Source: Pseudo-nitzschia pungens (Eukaryota > Bacillariophyta > Bacillariophyceae > Bacillariales > Bacillariaceae). From it: a DNA stretch of 64,000 nt. A program made the position numbers and the translations under genes. The stretch covers positions 5,324,501 through 5,388,500 of the forward strand of contig CM074760.1 in the NCBI GenBank assembly GCA_037355855.1, in the 5' to 3' direction. Of this stretch, positions 9,483-20,400 are shown piece by piece; position 1 is the stretch's first letter, and every line of letters starts with the position of its first letter. The notes under the pieces are model-generated. The model did no database searches. It was not told where the DNA came from and saw only the letters and a program-made list of their open reading frames with translations.

Positions 9483-12400
9483 TCAACCCTGAGGTCCAGT
9501 AAGCCAGGCTCTGAGAAGAGCAGCCTCTTGTTGGTATGGCTGCACTGGTGGGACAGGCGCTGCATACTGCTTCCTTGCAAGGTGGATGGTTGCAAGCCAC
9601 TGCCGCTTGGCAGTCAGGGTGTAACCTTGTAGGACGTGGAAAGGGGTTTGTAACAGGGAGTGTGACTGGGGAAGTGCACCAGCTGCACCAATGGCCAATT
9701 CTGAAGTGATGGAAGCATCAAGAGATTGGTGTTGTTCAGCATCAAGGGTACCCCCAGGACCATGGAGTCGTTCATTCCTATAAGTCCAAAGATCCCAGGA
9801 GGTAAGAAAGAACTGATGGATGATAGCTGTAGCCCAACGTTTGGGAGAGCGCTTGCTTCCAATGTGGGAGTAGTAGTCAGCCTGAATTTGGTACCAGCGA
9901 GGAGACCACCTACCAAGAAGCCAGTTGTGCCAACCAATAGTCCTCTGTGCCCTGACAGCAGACGCAATTGCAAGTGAGTAGGATGATGGATAAATGGTCT
10001 GGCCCTTCCGAACTCTGGTGAGAAGATCCACAATGGCAACAACCAAGGATGGATCAGTTTGTTCAACTTCAAGCCTCTTCTGCAGGGGTCCCTTGAAAGC
10101 TGACACACTGTGCTGTACTGCCCCAGTGTCCTTGCAGGAGAGCACATGAGAAACCTTCTCGTTGTCTGCATCACACAAGGGACACCTGGAGTGATCCTGA
10201 TACTGGTAGTGAAGTAGTTGGTTGCCAACACCAATGCATCCAGAAGCAAACTTGACAAACCACCTTTGCATGCCAGGAGGTAGACGCTTGAAGGCAGACA
10301 GATGGGCACACCAATGGATGGAACTCAGAACAGGTTGTGGAATGGGGATGTCATGGTGGGTCTGCCAATATTTAAGAAGAGGAGGACCAGAAATGGCAAC
10401 ATGCAGAGCATTCTGATCAAACCTTGAACACTTGCATCCATTGAGAGAAAAAGCCCAGGGCTCAAACACAAGTCTGGGATAGTGATGGGCAGAAGCTCTA
10501 TGGACAGAGAGAAATGTCTTTGCCATGCTGTCAACCTGATGATTGCGAAGGGCCCACCAATCAAGAAAGATTCCAGCTTGATGTCCCTGAACCCACTGAA
10601 AGTGCACAGAGATTGGCAGGGCAGAAATCATGTTTCTGATGACATAAACATAATCAAAAGACTTCTGGGAAATAACCAAAGGCCAGGATCCCTGAGCCTG
10701 TTTGAGAGCTGTGTCACCATCCAGGGCAATGGTGATAGAGCCAGAAGCAATATCAAAAAGACTCACCAGAGCAGTGCAACAGGTGAGAACCCCAATGATA
10801 CCTGCCAGTTCACTCCTATAGGATGATTGGTCCTCAGGGGATCCACTGACAAAATTACAGCCAGTGAGGAACAATGAAGTAGTCTTGGTGGAGGTATTGG
10901 GTGACAGAATGAAAGCAGAAGATCCTCTGAGAAGGTCCGGATCAAATGAACCATCACATACAGCACTGGCAGTACCACTCTGAATAGCATCAACAAGGGG
11001 CTGACAGCCAACCTGTGGTAGGGAATATTTGTGGAGAAGTACTCTTGGAGACTCACAGAGTGCATCAAAGGCATCTGCAGGGGAGTCTGGAAGAGAATCA
11101 AATGGATTGTACTCCAGAGGATCCATATCAGGAGGTTCAGAAACAAAGACTGAGGACCCAACCACGCGTACAACTTGGCCACAGATAACAGGGCAGACAA
11201 GCACATCAGCGCAGGCTGGTTTGTCAGAAAGGATTTCAGCAGTGACCCTGTATCTGCCCCTGCCCTGGGAGGTGCTCACAGTCCAGCCAGTAGAAGTTTT
11301 GAAGAATATTCTGTTGGTGGATGGAGACAAAAACCAAGGCCAAAGAGAAGCTGTCTGGGGAGAGAGCCAAGGCCCAAGATGAAAAGAAGGAGCTAGTGCC
11401 CTGGCTGCAGGGGGTGGACAAGGGGGAAGAAAACAGGTCTGAAGTGCCTTAGTCCAAAAGCGCTTTGCTGCTGGAGGCCAAGATGGAGGACATCTCGGCC
11501 AGTCAAGATGATCCCTCAAGTGATTGGAGGATGTCAGCTGGAAAGCCATGGGAGAGAGTCTCTTCCCATCTGGAGTACAAATGTCAGCAAGGGAGATAGC
11601 CTTGAGTGACATGCGCATGTGATTCAAGAGGGACAAGTCAGCACCTCTGAAGCCAGCGTTGACAAAGGCTTGCATGAGATAGCAGTCATTGGAACGTAGC
11701 AGGGGAAGATCTGGGAAGTCTTCAAACAAGCTCACAGGGTGAACAGAGAAAAACTTCCACACATGTTTGTACCAGCAAGGAGTGACGTAGGAAGCAAAAG
11801 GATGATATGGTGTGACACCAAGATGGAGAGGAATGCCAAGTTCGAGCCGTAGAGACTCAGCAGTTAGCCTGAGAATCCTACCAGTTTGGGAGGACCTGAC
11901 AGATTCCTGAAAGAGGGTGGCAATATGACTGAACTCTTGGAGGAGGTAGGGGTGAATGAAACCAAAGCCTTGATAGAGGGAAGGACCATAGAATACATGT
12001 CTGGGAAATGTCCGTGACATCCCTGCTTTATTCAGCACAGGAACAAGAGCTGGGTGAATTATCTTAGTCCAAGTGGCCTCATCAAGTTGCGTGACAGGCA
12101 TGGGGTATTCAACAGACTTCATGAAAGAATACTTGAATGTGTAGAGGGATGCCCTCTTCTCACACTTGGAAGCCTTGAGCTGAGAGCCAAAAGACTGAGA
12201 CTGGGACTTCATGTGAGCAATCTGTGCTTCCTCATTGCCATCCATGGAGATAAAAACCCCAAGAGTCTTGTCAGCATGGTCAACTTCAAAACGATCCAGG
12301 GTAGCTCGATTGCCATTCTTGTCAGCAACGGAGAAGTCACCGGGCATGTCAGCAATGGAACGATAATCCCAACCGGATCCATTCCATTTGAAATCAATCA

Positions 12401-12771
12401 AATAACAGAAGGATTTGGCAGGTTCAATAGCACCACCAGTGGCAATAATCCCTCCAGCCCATCTGTCAAGAGCTTCCTGAAAGTCAACAGCTAATTCCTC
12501 ACCAGATGTGGAGGAATCAGAGCCAGCACAAAACAAATCTGTGTCATCCACAAAGGCAAAACCCACAAGAGAAACCAGTTGCAGTGACAATGAAGTGATA
12601 AGATGGACACCATGCCCAGCCTGTTGCATCATTCGGAAGACAATGGTTGACACCAAAGCCCAAAGAGTTGGACCAATACCATTGCCTTGGCCACAACCAC
12701 TGAGAGGAACAGGTTCATCACCATACACAGGACCTGACCGACCAAAACCAGTTTTGATGTGGTGCTTAGCA
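9483..12771 (-). pseudogene. LINE B ORF2, 3' half (RT palm, RNase H, zinc motif)
   Basis: This is the C-terminal part of the LINE B ORF2, open to its stop at 9483. It begins at the copy C junction in the segment TGFGRSGPVYGDEP. It keeps the RT blocks GCGQGNGIGPTLWA and FAFVDDTDLF, the RNase H residues (CDGSFD, YRSELAG, ALDGDTAL, HQVDSMAK), and the CCHC motif CPLCDADNEKVSHVLSC. It differs from copy C by few residues, for example SSVFVSEPP in place of SSAFVSEPP. It has no stop or frameshift other than the copy C insertion, so it was intact until then. Confidence 0.94.
12754..12771. repeat. Target-site duplication, left side of LINE C
   Basis: TTGATGTGGTGCTTAGCA occurs here and at 23571-23588, on either side of LINE C. 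It is part of LINE B ORF2. One more T on the left could extend it to 19 bp; the right edge is ambiguous by a few bases because the LINE 5' end may itself start GCACAATTTT. Confidence 0.93.
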
Positions 12772-14461
12772 CAATTTTGCGACGCGCGATTTTGTCCGAC
12801 GTTCCGATGTTCCAGTACTTAAAACACGTAGATTTCTACACAACTTTCCCCTTTGATATCTCCCTCACTTCTAAAGCTCCTACAACAACACCAAGCACTA
12901 CACCTATTAACAGAGACCTCGCCTATCTGTTTCTGCTGTTTCTTTGGCTGCTCCTTGCTTCCTTTGGTTGCTTTGGTTGCTTGCTTCCCTGCCGGTCGGT
13001 CGATCGCTTCGGCAGCAACAAGCAAACAAGGACACATAATTCCTACAGAACTTCCAGTACTAATTTCTACAGCTGATTCTGTTTCGGTTCCGAGCTCGGT
13101 TTGTTTTTCGATCTGTTTTCAAGCTACCTTATTATTTAACGCTATACAGTCTTCCAAGCCCCATAAGTGATACCCACTTAACGTTCTACATTCTTCAAGG
13201 TCGAACCTACTTAACGTTCTACATTCTTCAAGATCGAACACATATACACCCCCCTTCTAGAAGGTTCCTACTCGCTGATCCCTAAGTATCTGCAAGTTCG
13301 CGCAAGCATATCTTCCAGTTCCCCTTTATTTTCAAGCCAATTGCCCCCTGCTCTTATAAGTGTCAATCACTTAAGAGCTACCCTGTTTCCTAGCCAAGCC
13401 CCCTAGTCCCTAAGTGTTTTTGCTTAAGGCTCCCCCTACTACACCTGTTTTCAAGCCAAGACCAACCGATCCCTAAGTACCTTCTACTTATTGCACTCTT
13501 GTTTCCAAGACTACAGCTACTACAGCCCCTTGTTTCAAGACTACAATTTCCCTGGTCCCTAAGTGTTCGCGAGTTCCCTGATCCCTAAGTGTTTTCGCTA
13601 TTAAGCAACCCCAACTTGAACTTCAAGTTCGACACTGTTTTCAAGACACAAGCCTCCCCCCGGTCCCTAGGTGTTTCTACTAAAGCCCCTGTTTTCAAGC
13701 AAGCAGCTTCCCTGGTCCCTAAGTGTCTCGCTCAAGGTCCCTGTTTTCAAGCCAATTGCCCCTGGATACTGTTTCCACTTATAAGTACTTGCGAGTTTGA
13801 ACTTCAAGTTCCCTCCTGAGCCTTTTAAGTGTGCCCTGCCATTGATATCCCCCGGTCTCTAAGTGTTCCTACTAAAGCCCCTGTTTTCAAGCTACTAACT
13901 TCCCTGGGGCTGCTGTATTTCAATTCAAATCGCTTACGATTCGAATTTGCAAGCCTACAAGCCTACTCGATTTGCAGTAGTAGTTGCAAAATTGTTCAAA
14001 TTTGCACAATTTTCAAGCTACGCGTACGAGTACTAGCTACACACAATTTGCAGAGTTCTGCGTGTGTGCTCCAAGTGTGAGACAATCTGACTCGACCGCT
14101 CCGAGTGTGAGACAAATTTTGCTCGTTTTTTAGCAAAAATTCCTACACGAAAATCCTACACGACAATCCTACACGTTTGCAGCGTTCTTCCGCGCAGAGT
14201 TTTTGGGCTCCAAGTGTGAGACAAATTTTGCTCGTTTTTTAGCAAAAATTTCCAGGTTCCCCGGTGACTTTTGTGGGTGTGCTCCAGTATATTTTTTGGA
14301 TCCCCAGGGACCTTTTCCTTGTCCAGACCAAGGTTACCCTTGTTGTTGCTGCTGTACCCTGTTTCCAGGATACACCCATCTGTATATATCCATACAGGTT
14401 AACACTGACAGCCTATCAGCGCCCGAGCCAACACGCCTATTCAGACGATCCTCGCCCCACC
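12772..14461 (+). promoter_or_regulatory. LINE C 5'UTR with iterated modules
   Basis: The 1.69-kb leader carries many loosely repeated units: CCCTAAGTGTT (variants near 13411, 13472, 13557, 13581, 13662, 13716, 13857) alternating with CTGTTTTCAAGC (near 13447, 13638, 13689, 13742, 13878). Near its 3' end a self-complementary module TTTTGCTCGTTTTTTAGCAAAA appears twice (about 14117 and 14226), in each case after GTGTGAGACAA. Iterated 5'UTR units act as internal promoters in some LINEs; that role here is inference. Short ORFs inside look like chance. Confidence 0.7.
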
Positions 14462-17434
14462 ATGCCTCCCCCCCCGCCAGCTTCCAGGCGAAAAAGGTCT
14501 CCCTTGGATAACACTCCTTCAAACAAACGCGCCTTTACGGGGACCCCTTCCCGCCGACTACCTGCTGGTTCCGTTCTTCAGGCTACTCCCTCTCCCCCTC
14601 CCTCTCCCCGTACAGCTAGGGATTCACTCCCTTCTGATGATGATATGTCCTTCACTTCTGCTGTGTCTACTGGTGCACTAGATGATGTTGATATGAGCAC
14701 TGAGCAGTCAGGCACTGGGCATTCAGATACAGGGCATTCAGGCAGTGGGCAGTCCGACAGTGGGACGTCTGACAGTGGGAAGTCCAACAGTGGGAAGTCC
14801 AACAGTGGGAAGTCCAACAGTGGAAATTCCAACAGTGGGACGTCCAACAGTGGGAAGCCCAACAGTGGAAAGTCCAACAGTGCGACGTCTAGGGATGGCC
14901 AGCCAGGCTCTGAGCACTCAGACTCTAAGCACCCTCCTTCCACGGTCTCTCCTTCCAAGCCTAGTCTGAAACAAGCTACTCTTGCATTTCTTTCTGACAC
15001 ACCGTCTGCAGAGCGACATGCCCTGCGCAAGAAAGCCCTGGCTGCTGCCAACAAAGCTCACTCAGATTCCTTCCTCTGGTGCTTCTACGGTAAGGGGCCT
15101 TTTACTGGTCGTGCTTCCATTCCCACCCCTATCCACACTCTTCGTAAAACTCCAGCAGGATCCCGGCTATGGACTGGGTGTCCTAGCCCCACTCACTTCT
15201 TCAGCAAGAAAGATGGGAATGACAAGAAATCCATCCATGATGTCTGTCAGTCTGCCATCCCTCCAGCATATGCTCAAGCTTTTCCTGACAACCCTGAGTG
15301 GAGAACTGCTTCTGTGGAGTCCCTGGTTTCCCTTGCTTCTCTCTGCTTTCAAGCCTCTGCAGACTGGACCAAGCAACCTTCAGGCCATGCTCTGAAGAGA
15401 TGTCTTATTGGTTTGGCCAAGATGTCTCCTGAGTGTTTTGATGACCTGTATTGTGAAGGTAACCTTTTGCCCAGCACTGAAGGACGAGTTTGGTTGGCAG
15501 CCAATCAGGTGCTTGGCTCCCACTGGTATTTCAAGAAGCGACCTCCTACACCTGCGCCAACTGCAGTTGATGATGCTTCTACTTCCAAATCAGTGTCCTT
15601 TCTTCCTGGTGGAGGTGATGCTACTGTCTTGTCCTCCTCTGCTGGGCATTTCCTCCAACGCCGAGGGGTTTGCTCCAGTGATTCTAGAGCTCCAGTGGAT
15701 GTCACTGCTGGCACCAAGTGTTCTCATCGTTCTTATGTCACTCTGTCCCTTCCAAGGTTGATGTCACAACACCCTGGGGAACTATATGATGAGCTGCTCA
15801 AGTCTCTCAAGGAAGCTTTGGATCTTCTATGGACTGTTGACAAGCGCCTGGTGTTGTATGTTTTTCCCTCCAGAGCCAGGCTCAACCCCAAGGCCAAGCC
15901 TGTTACCAAGTTTTGGACGACACTTCCTGACAGGAAGACCTTGGAATTGTATGTTGCTCAGCTCTGGCTTCGCAGTAGAACTGCTCCTCATCTACGCTTC
16001 TTTGTGGGCCACAGTGCTTCCCTGGAGAAACTCTTTTCAGCACAATTGCTCCAGAGGCTCAGAGACCGTGACATGGACCTGAAATATGACCACATACAGG
16101 CCCCAGTTATTGTCACATGTGGCTTTCTCCTTGGATCTTACATGCAGAGTTTTGATCTTGACCACTACAACGAATTGCTTCAGACTCATCCCAGGTTTCA
16201 GGCATGTCCTATTGCTGTTATCAGGAAGAATATCAGCCTTGACAACTCCAGAACTCCTGATCCCAATCCTGTTCAGGCTGCACATGTTTTGTGTGATGCT
16301 ACAAAGCGCGCCCAAACTGTTAAGCTCCTCAAAGCCCAGTTCAATCGGTGCAAACCTTCAGACATTGCCTCTCTCCCTGATGGTAAATTCTACAAGTTTA
16401 TTGAGACAGCTACCAATCCTTCTGACAGACCTCTTCCCCCCTCCAAGCTCAAGACTGTTCGCCAGGCTAAGCACCGCCAAGCTAAATTTATTGAGAGCCA
16501 TGAAACTGCTCCTGTTCTGGGGGTAGTTGATCTTGATCTTCCAGTTGACCTGGGCCAAGGGCTGGGTTTGAAGACACTGCGCAGTGTGCTTCTGGGTATC
16601 AGAACCCGTGACAATTGGTCATGGCCTCTTTTTCTTTCTGTCGATACCAGTTCATACCGAGGCGAGATCCTTGCTTTGTACAATATCACTACCAAGGCTG
16701 AAGCAATGGCCATGTTGTCTTTCCTGCCTATTATACTGGAAGCTCATTATGGTTCTTGTGTTCGACAATGGTTCTCTTCTGAGTGCCTGACTGAAATGGA
16801 AGCCTACCATTGGGATGCTGCTGCCAATTGTGTTGTGGAAACTGAACCTGCTGCAGATCCAATGCAGGATGACTCTCTTCCCTTTTTTGGTGATGGGGAT
16901 GCAAGAGATTGGGAACTTGTTGATGATGACTTGTCAGTTGACCTTGCCCCAGACCTTACCTTTGATCTGGATCTGCACTTTAACCTCCAAGCCCGTGCTG
17001 ACAGTGGTGGTGGCGGATTTGATGATTCTCAATCCATGGATACTTTAGCAACCGGTACTTCCAATCTCACTGATGTCCAGGCTTCAGCGCCTGCAGGTGG
17101 TGTTCCTACTGGAGGTGATTCTTCCAATGTTGCCAAGGCTGATGCCTCTCCTGGTATTCCTCCTGAAGTTCCCCCTGCAGTTCCTGACCCTCCCCAGAAT
17201 GCCATGGCTGGTGACCTCCCTGTGGCCTCTCCTGATTCCTCAACTGCAGTTCCTGCTGCCGGTGGTGGGGAAGACGCAGCCTCTGCATTGAGGCTTGGAG
17301 TTGCTGCAATTGCATTCTCCTCCAGCCATGATGCTAGTGTCAGTGATTTGAGCCATGCCAATGTTTCCACCAAATCAGCTCCGGCAACTCTTCCATCCCT
17401 GCGACAGACTGGGTTTCCTTCTGATCATGGTTAG
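14462..17434 (+). CDS. LINE C ORF1 protein
   Basis: The 990-aa protein starts at ATG 14462 in a CACCATGCC context; the frame is open upstream but without ATG. The N-terminus is Pro/Ser-rich and basic (MPPPPPASRRKR), then comes a Ser-rich low-complexity block near residues 80-145 built from 15-bp units encoding NSGKS, then a large central region (about 180-800) shared by all copies but unlike any family I know, and a Pro/Ala/Asp-rich C-terminus. No CCHC knuckle or RRM is evident by eye. Role inferred from position: an RNA-binding ribonucleoprotein partner for LINE RNA. Its stop overlaps the likely ORF2 start (ATGGTTAG), which suggests coupled translation. Confidence 0.9.
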   Translation: MPPPPPASRRKRSPLDNTPSNKRAFTGTPSRRLPAGSVLQATPSPPPSPRTARDSLPSDDDMSFTSAVSTGALDDVDMSTEQSGTGHSDTGHSGSGQSDSGTSDSGKSNSGKSNSGKSNSGNSNSGTSNSGKPNSGKSNSATSRDGQPGSEHSDSKHPPSTVSPSKPSLKQATLAFLSDTPSAERHALRKKALAAANKAHSDSFLWCFYGKGPFTGRASIPTPIHTLRKTPAGSRLWTGCPSPTHFFSKKDGNDKKSIHDVCQSAIPPAYAQAFPDNPEWRTASVESLVSLASLCFQASADWTKQPSGHALKRCLIGLAKMSPECFDDLYCEGNLLPSTEGRVWLAANQVLGSHWYFKKRPPTPAPTAVDDASTSKSVSFLPGGGDATVLSSSAGHFLQRRGVCSSDSRAPVDVTAGTKCSHRSYVTLSLPRLMSQHPGELYDELLKSLKEALDLLWTVDKRLVLYVFPSRARLNPKAKPVTKFWTTLPDRKTLELYVAQLWLRSRTAPHLRFFVGHSASLEKLFSAQLLQRLRDRDMDLKYDHIQAPVIVTCGFLLGSYMQSFDLDHYNELLQTHPRFQACPIAVIRKNISLDNSRTPDPNPVQAAHVLCDATKRAQTVKLLKAQFNRCKPSDIASLPDGKFYKFIETATNPSDRPLPPSKLKTVRQAKHRQAKFIESHETAPVLGVVDLDLPVDLGQGLGLKTLRSVLLGIRTRDNWSWPLFLSVDTSSYRGEILALYNITTKAEAMAMLSFLPIILEAHYGSCVRQWFSSECLTEMEAYHWDAAANCVVETEPAADPMQDDSLPFFGDGDARDWELVDDDLSVDLAPDLTFDLDLHFNLQARADSGGGGFDDSQSMDTLATGTSNLTDVQASAPAGGVPTGGDSSNVAKADASPGIPPEVPPAVPDPPQNAMAGDLPVASPDSSTAVPAAGGGEDAASALRLGVAAIAFSSSHDASVSDLSHANVSTKSAPATLPSLRQTGFPSDHG
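14767..14884 (+). repeat. 15-bp minisatellite in LINE C ORF1
   Basis: Units of the form AACAGTGGGAAGTCC are repeated about eight times with small changes (GGGACG, GGAAAT variants), encoding NSGKS-like pentapeptides. Copy B has one unit fewer (985 versus 990 aa overall), so the array changes in register and keeps the frame. Confidence 0.9.
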
Positions 17435-20400
17435 CTCTTCTGGTATGAGGTTTGATGGGATGCCTTCCACTCCAAATCCTATCAATGCTTCTACTGTTTC
17501 TCCCTTTCCCTCCTCCGCCTCTTCCCCTGTCTCTCAGTTTGTCCAATTAACTCTTCATGGAGACTCTCTTGCTGCTAAGGATTCTGACAGTTTTGGTCAC
17601 TCCTTCCCTCAAGCTCCATCCTCTAACTCCACCATCATCACTTTCCAAAACATTGGACCACAGCGCAGAGCTTCCTTTATGTCCATGTCCAAGCACAACT
17701 CCCGTCAATTTGTCAAGAGCAATGCCAGTGTGGCTCTTTTTGCTGAACATTGTTTGAATGAATCCAAACTCCTGCCATGTGATCTTTTCAATCGGCGCAT
17801 GAAGAATATCAGTCCCTCAAGTTTTTCCTATCTTGCCAACAACAAGCATGAAGCTTCTGACTGTTCATGGCTTCAGCCTGGTGGTACAGGGTTTTCCATT
17901 GATCAACTGTTCAGTTCCCACAAGATTGCCCATGGGGCTGATCCTTCTGGTCTTGGGAGATGGTCCTTTGTCAAGTTTCAGGGCAGGGATGGTTACACTG
18001 TCACTATGTTTTCTGCTTACTGCCCTGTTGAAAATGACAGGGACCTTGGTTCCGTCTGGAATCAACAGTACCGATACTTTCAAGCAGCTGAAAATCTTTT
18101 CAGTCCCAACCCATGTATTCTCTTTCACAGGGATTTGACTGCTGCCCTTCAGGTCTGTCTGGGTGCAGGTGACCAGGTCATTCTTGGGATTGATCAAAAT
18201 GCTGATGTTCGGACTGATGGCTTGTCTTTTGAGCTCAAGGCTCTTGGTTTCAGAGATGCCATTCTTACCCTTCATAGTCAGTCTTCTCCTCCTGCCACTC
18301 ACAACCGCAACACTACCAGAACACCAATTGATGCCATTTGGGTCTCTGAGAATGTTGATGTTCTCAGGGCTGGGTATTGTCCCTTTGGTGGCGCCTATGG
18401 TATGGAATCGGACCACAGAATGCTTTGGATTGAAGTCTGTAATTGCAGCCTCATGGGCAAACACCTGCCACCTACCGTGCGCTTCTCTCATTCCAAACTC
18501 CAGTCCTCCCACCCTCATCTGCGCCAACGGTATTTCAAGCGTGTCAGGCACAGCTTTCTCAAGGCTGGAGTGTTTTCTCTCCAAGCTAAGCTGGAACACC
18601 TCCTGGCTCAGTTTCAGTCTGGGGATATTTCTGTGCGCGCTGCTCTCATCACCACATATGAAGTCCTCCATGAAACCTCCACCTCTCTCAGGCTCTCTGT
18701 TGAACAAAACCTTTGCCACACAAGAGCTGGTCTGGTTCCATGGTCCCCGAAGCTGCAAGTCTATCGTGATACAATTGACTTTTGGCGGCGTGTTGTTAAG
18801 CTGAGACAGGGTGTGTCCACCAGTCATACTGTTTTGAAAAGGCTGGCATGCAAGCTTTCTCTCTACAAAGGAGAACACTGTGATCTTTCCAGTGCTGTCC
18901 TCCACCTGAAACAAGCTTACAGGCAATACCGGGCAGTGAAAAAATTGGCCCCCTCTTGGAGAGACTCCTTCAATCAAGGCCTGGTGGATGCACTTCTTGC
19001 TGAAGGCAAACCTCACAACCAGAATGCTTCCCAGATTCGTGCCCGGATGCGCAGGGAACGTCTTCAAAGAGAGCTTGGCCTTGCTGCTAGGTCTATTCGG
19101 GGACGTGTCAACAAGTCAGCTGTCTTGCGAGCTATTGCAGTTGGCCCTGATGGTGCTGAACAGGTCTTGGAGTCCCAGTCCACTATGGTTCCAGCTATGG
19201 CTGAATCCAATGTCCGGCGTCAACAGCAGTGTCTTGGCACTCCTTCCATGACTCCCTCCTTCATTCAAGATTTTGGCTACCTCGGCACAGCCCATGCTTC
19301 TGCTCAAGTTCTTGATGGCACATATAATCCTCCTCCTGCCACTGACAAATACCTGTCTGAATTTCTTTCCTGTCTCAAAGTCCCTGCCTCTATTCTGAGT
19401 TTGCCTCCCTTTGACTATTCAGTGTGTCCAGCTGACAATGCTGCTGCCTGGAAACACCAGAGGGAACGCACAGCAAGTGAACCTTCATGTTTGAGTTTTG
19501 CCCACCACAAGGCTTTTGCCCTGGATCCCCAGTTGAACAAGTTTGACACTCTACTGAGATCAGTCCCATTGATTGTTGGCTTCTCTCCTTCTGCCTGGCA
19601 GGTCATCACGGATGTTGAGATATTCAAGAAACCTGGTGAATATAGAGTGGATAAGATGCGACTCATCCAGTTGATGTCTCCTGAGTTCCAAATCAACAAC
19701 AAGATGATTGGCAGACGCATTCTTGCCCATGCTGAACGTGCCAATGCAGTGGCGGTTGATCAACATGGAAGCAGGAAACACCACAAGGCCATCAACACCT
19801 GCTTGAACAAGAAGCTCATCTGTGATGTGTTGAGGCAGAAGCGCAGATCCGGTGCTGTTGCTATGAATGATGCCAAGGGCTGTTATGATAGAATCTCTCA
19901 TCCCATTGCAGGTCTCACTCTCCAGAGCTTTGGTGTTCCTGCACATGTGTGTGAAGTCCTTCTGTCTACTCTGCAACATGCTAAGCACCACATCAAAACT
20001 GGTTTTGGTCGGTCAGGTCCTGTGTATGGTGATGAACCTGTTCCTCTCAGTGGTTGTGGCCAAGGCAATGGTATTGGTCCAACTCTTTGGGCTTTGGTGT
20101 CAACCATTGTCTTCCGAATGATGCAACAGGCTGGGCATGGTGTCCATCTTATCACTTCTTTGTCACTGCAACTGGTTTCTCTTGTGGGTTTTGCCTTTGT
20201 GGATGACACAGATTTGTTTTGTGCTGGCTCTGATTCCTCAACATCTGGTGAAGAATTAGCTGTTGACTTTCAGGAAGCTCTTGACCGATGGGCTGGTGGG
20301 ATTATTGCCACTGGTGGTGCGATTGAACCTGCCAAATCTTTCTGTTATTTGATTGATTTCAAATGGAATGGATCCGGTTGGGACTATCGCTCCATTGCTG

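Noticed and set aside
13400..13900. CRISPR-like spaced repeats in the LINE 5'UTR
   Set aside because: The repeats are degenerate, the spacing is irregular and the context is a eukaryotic LINE leader.
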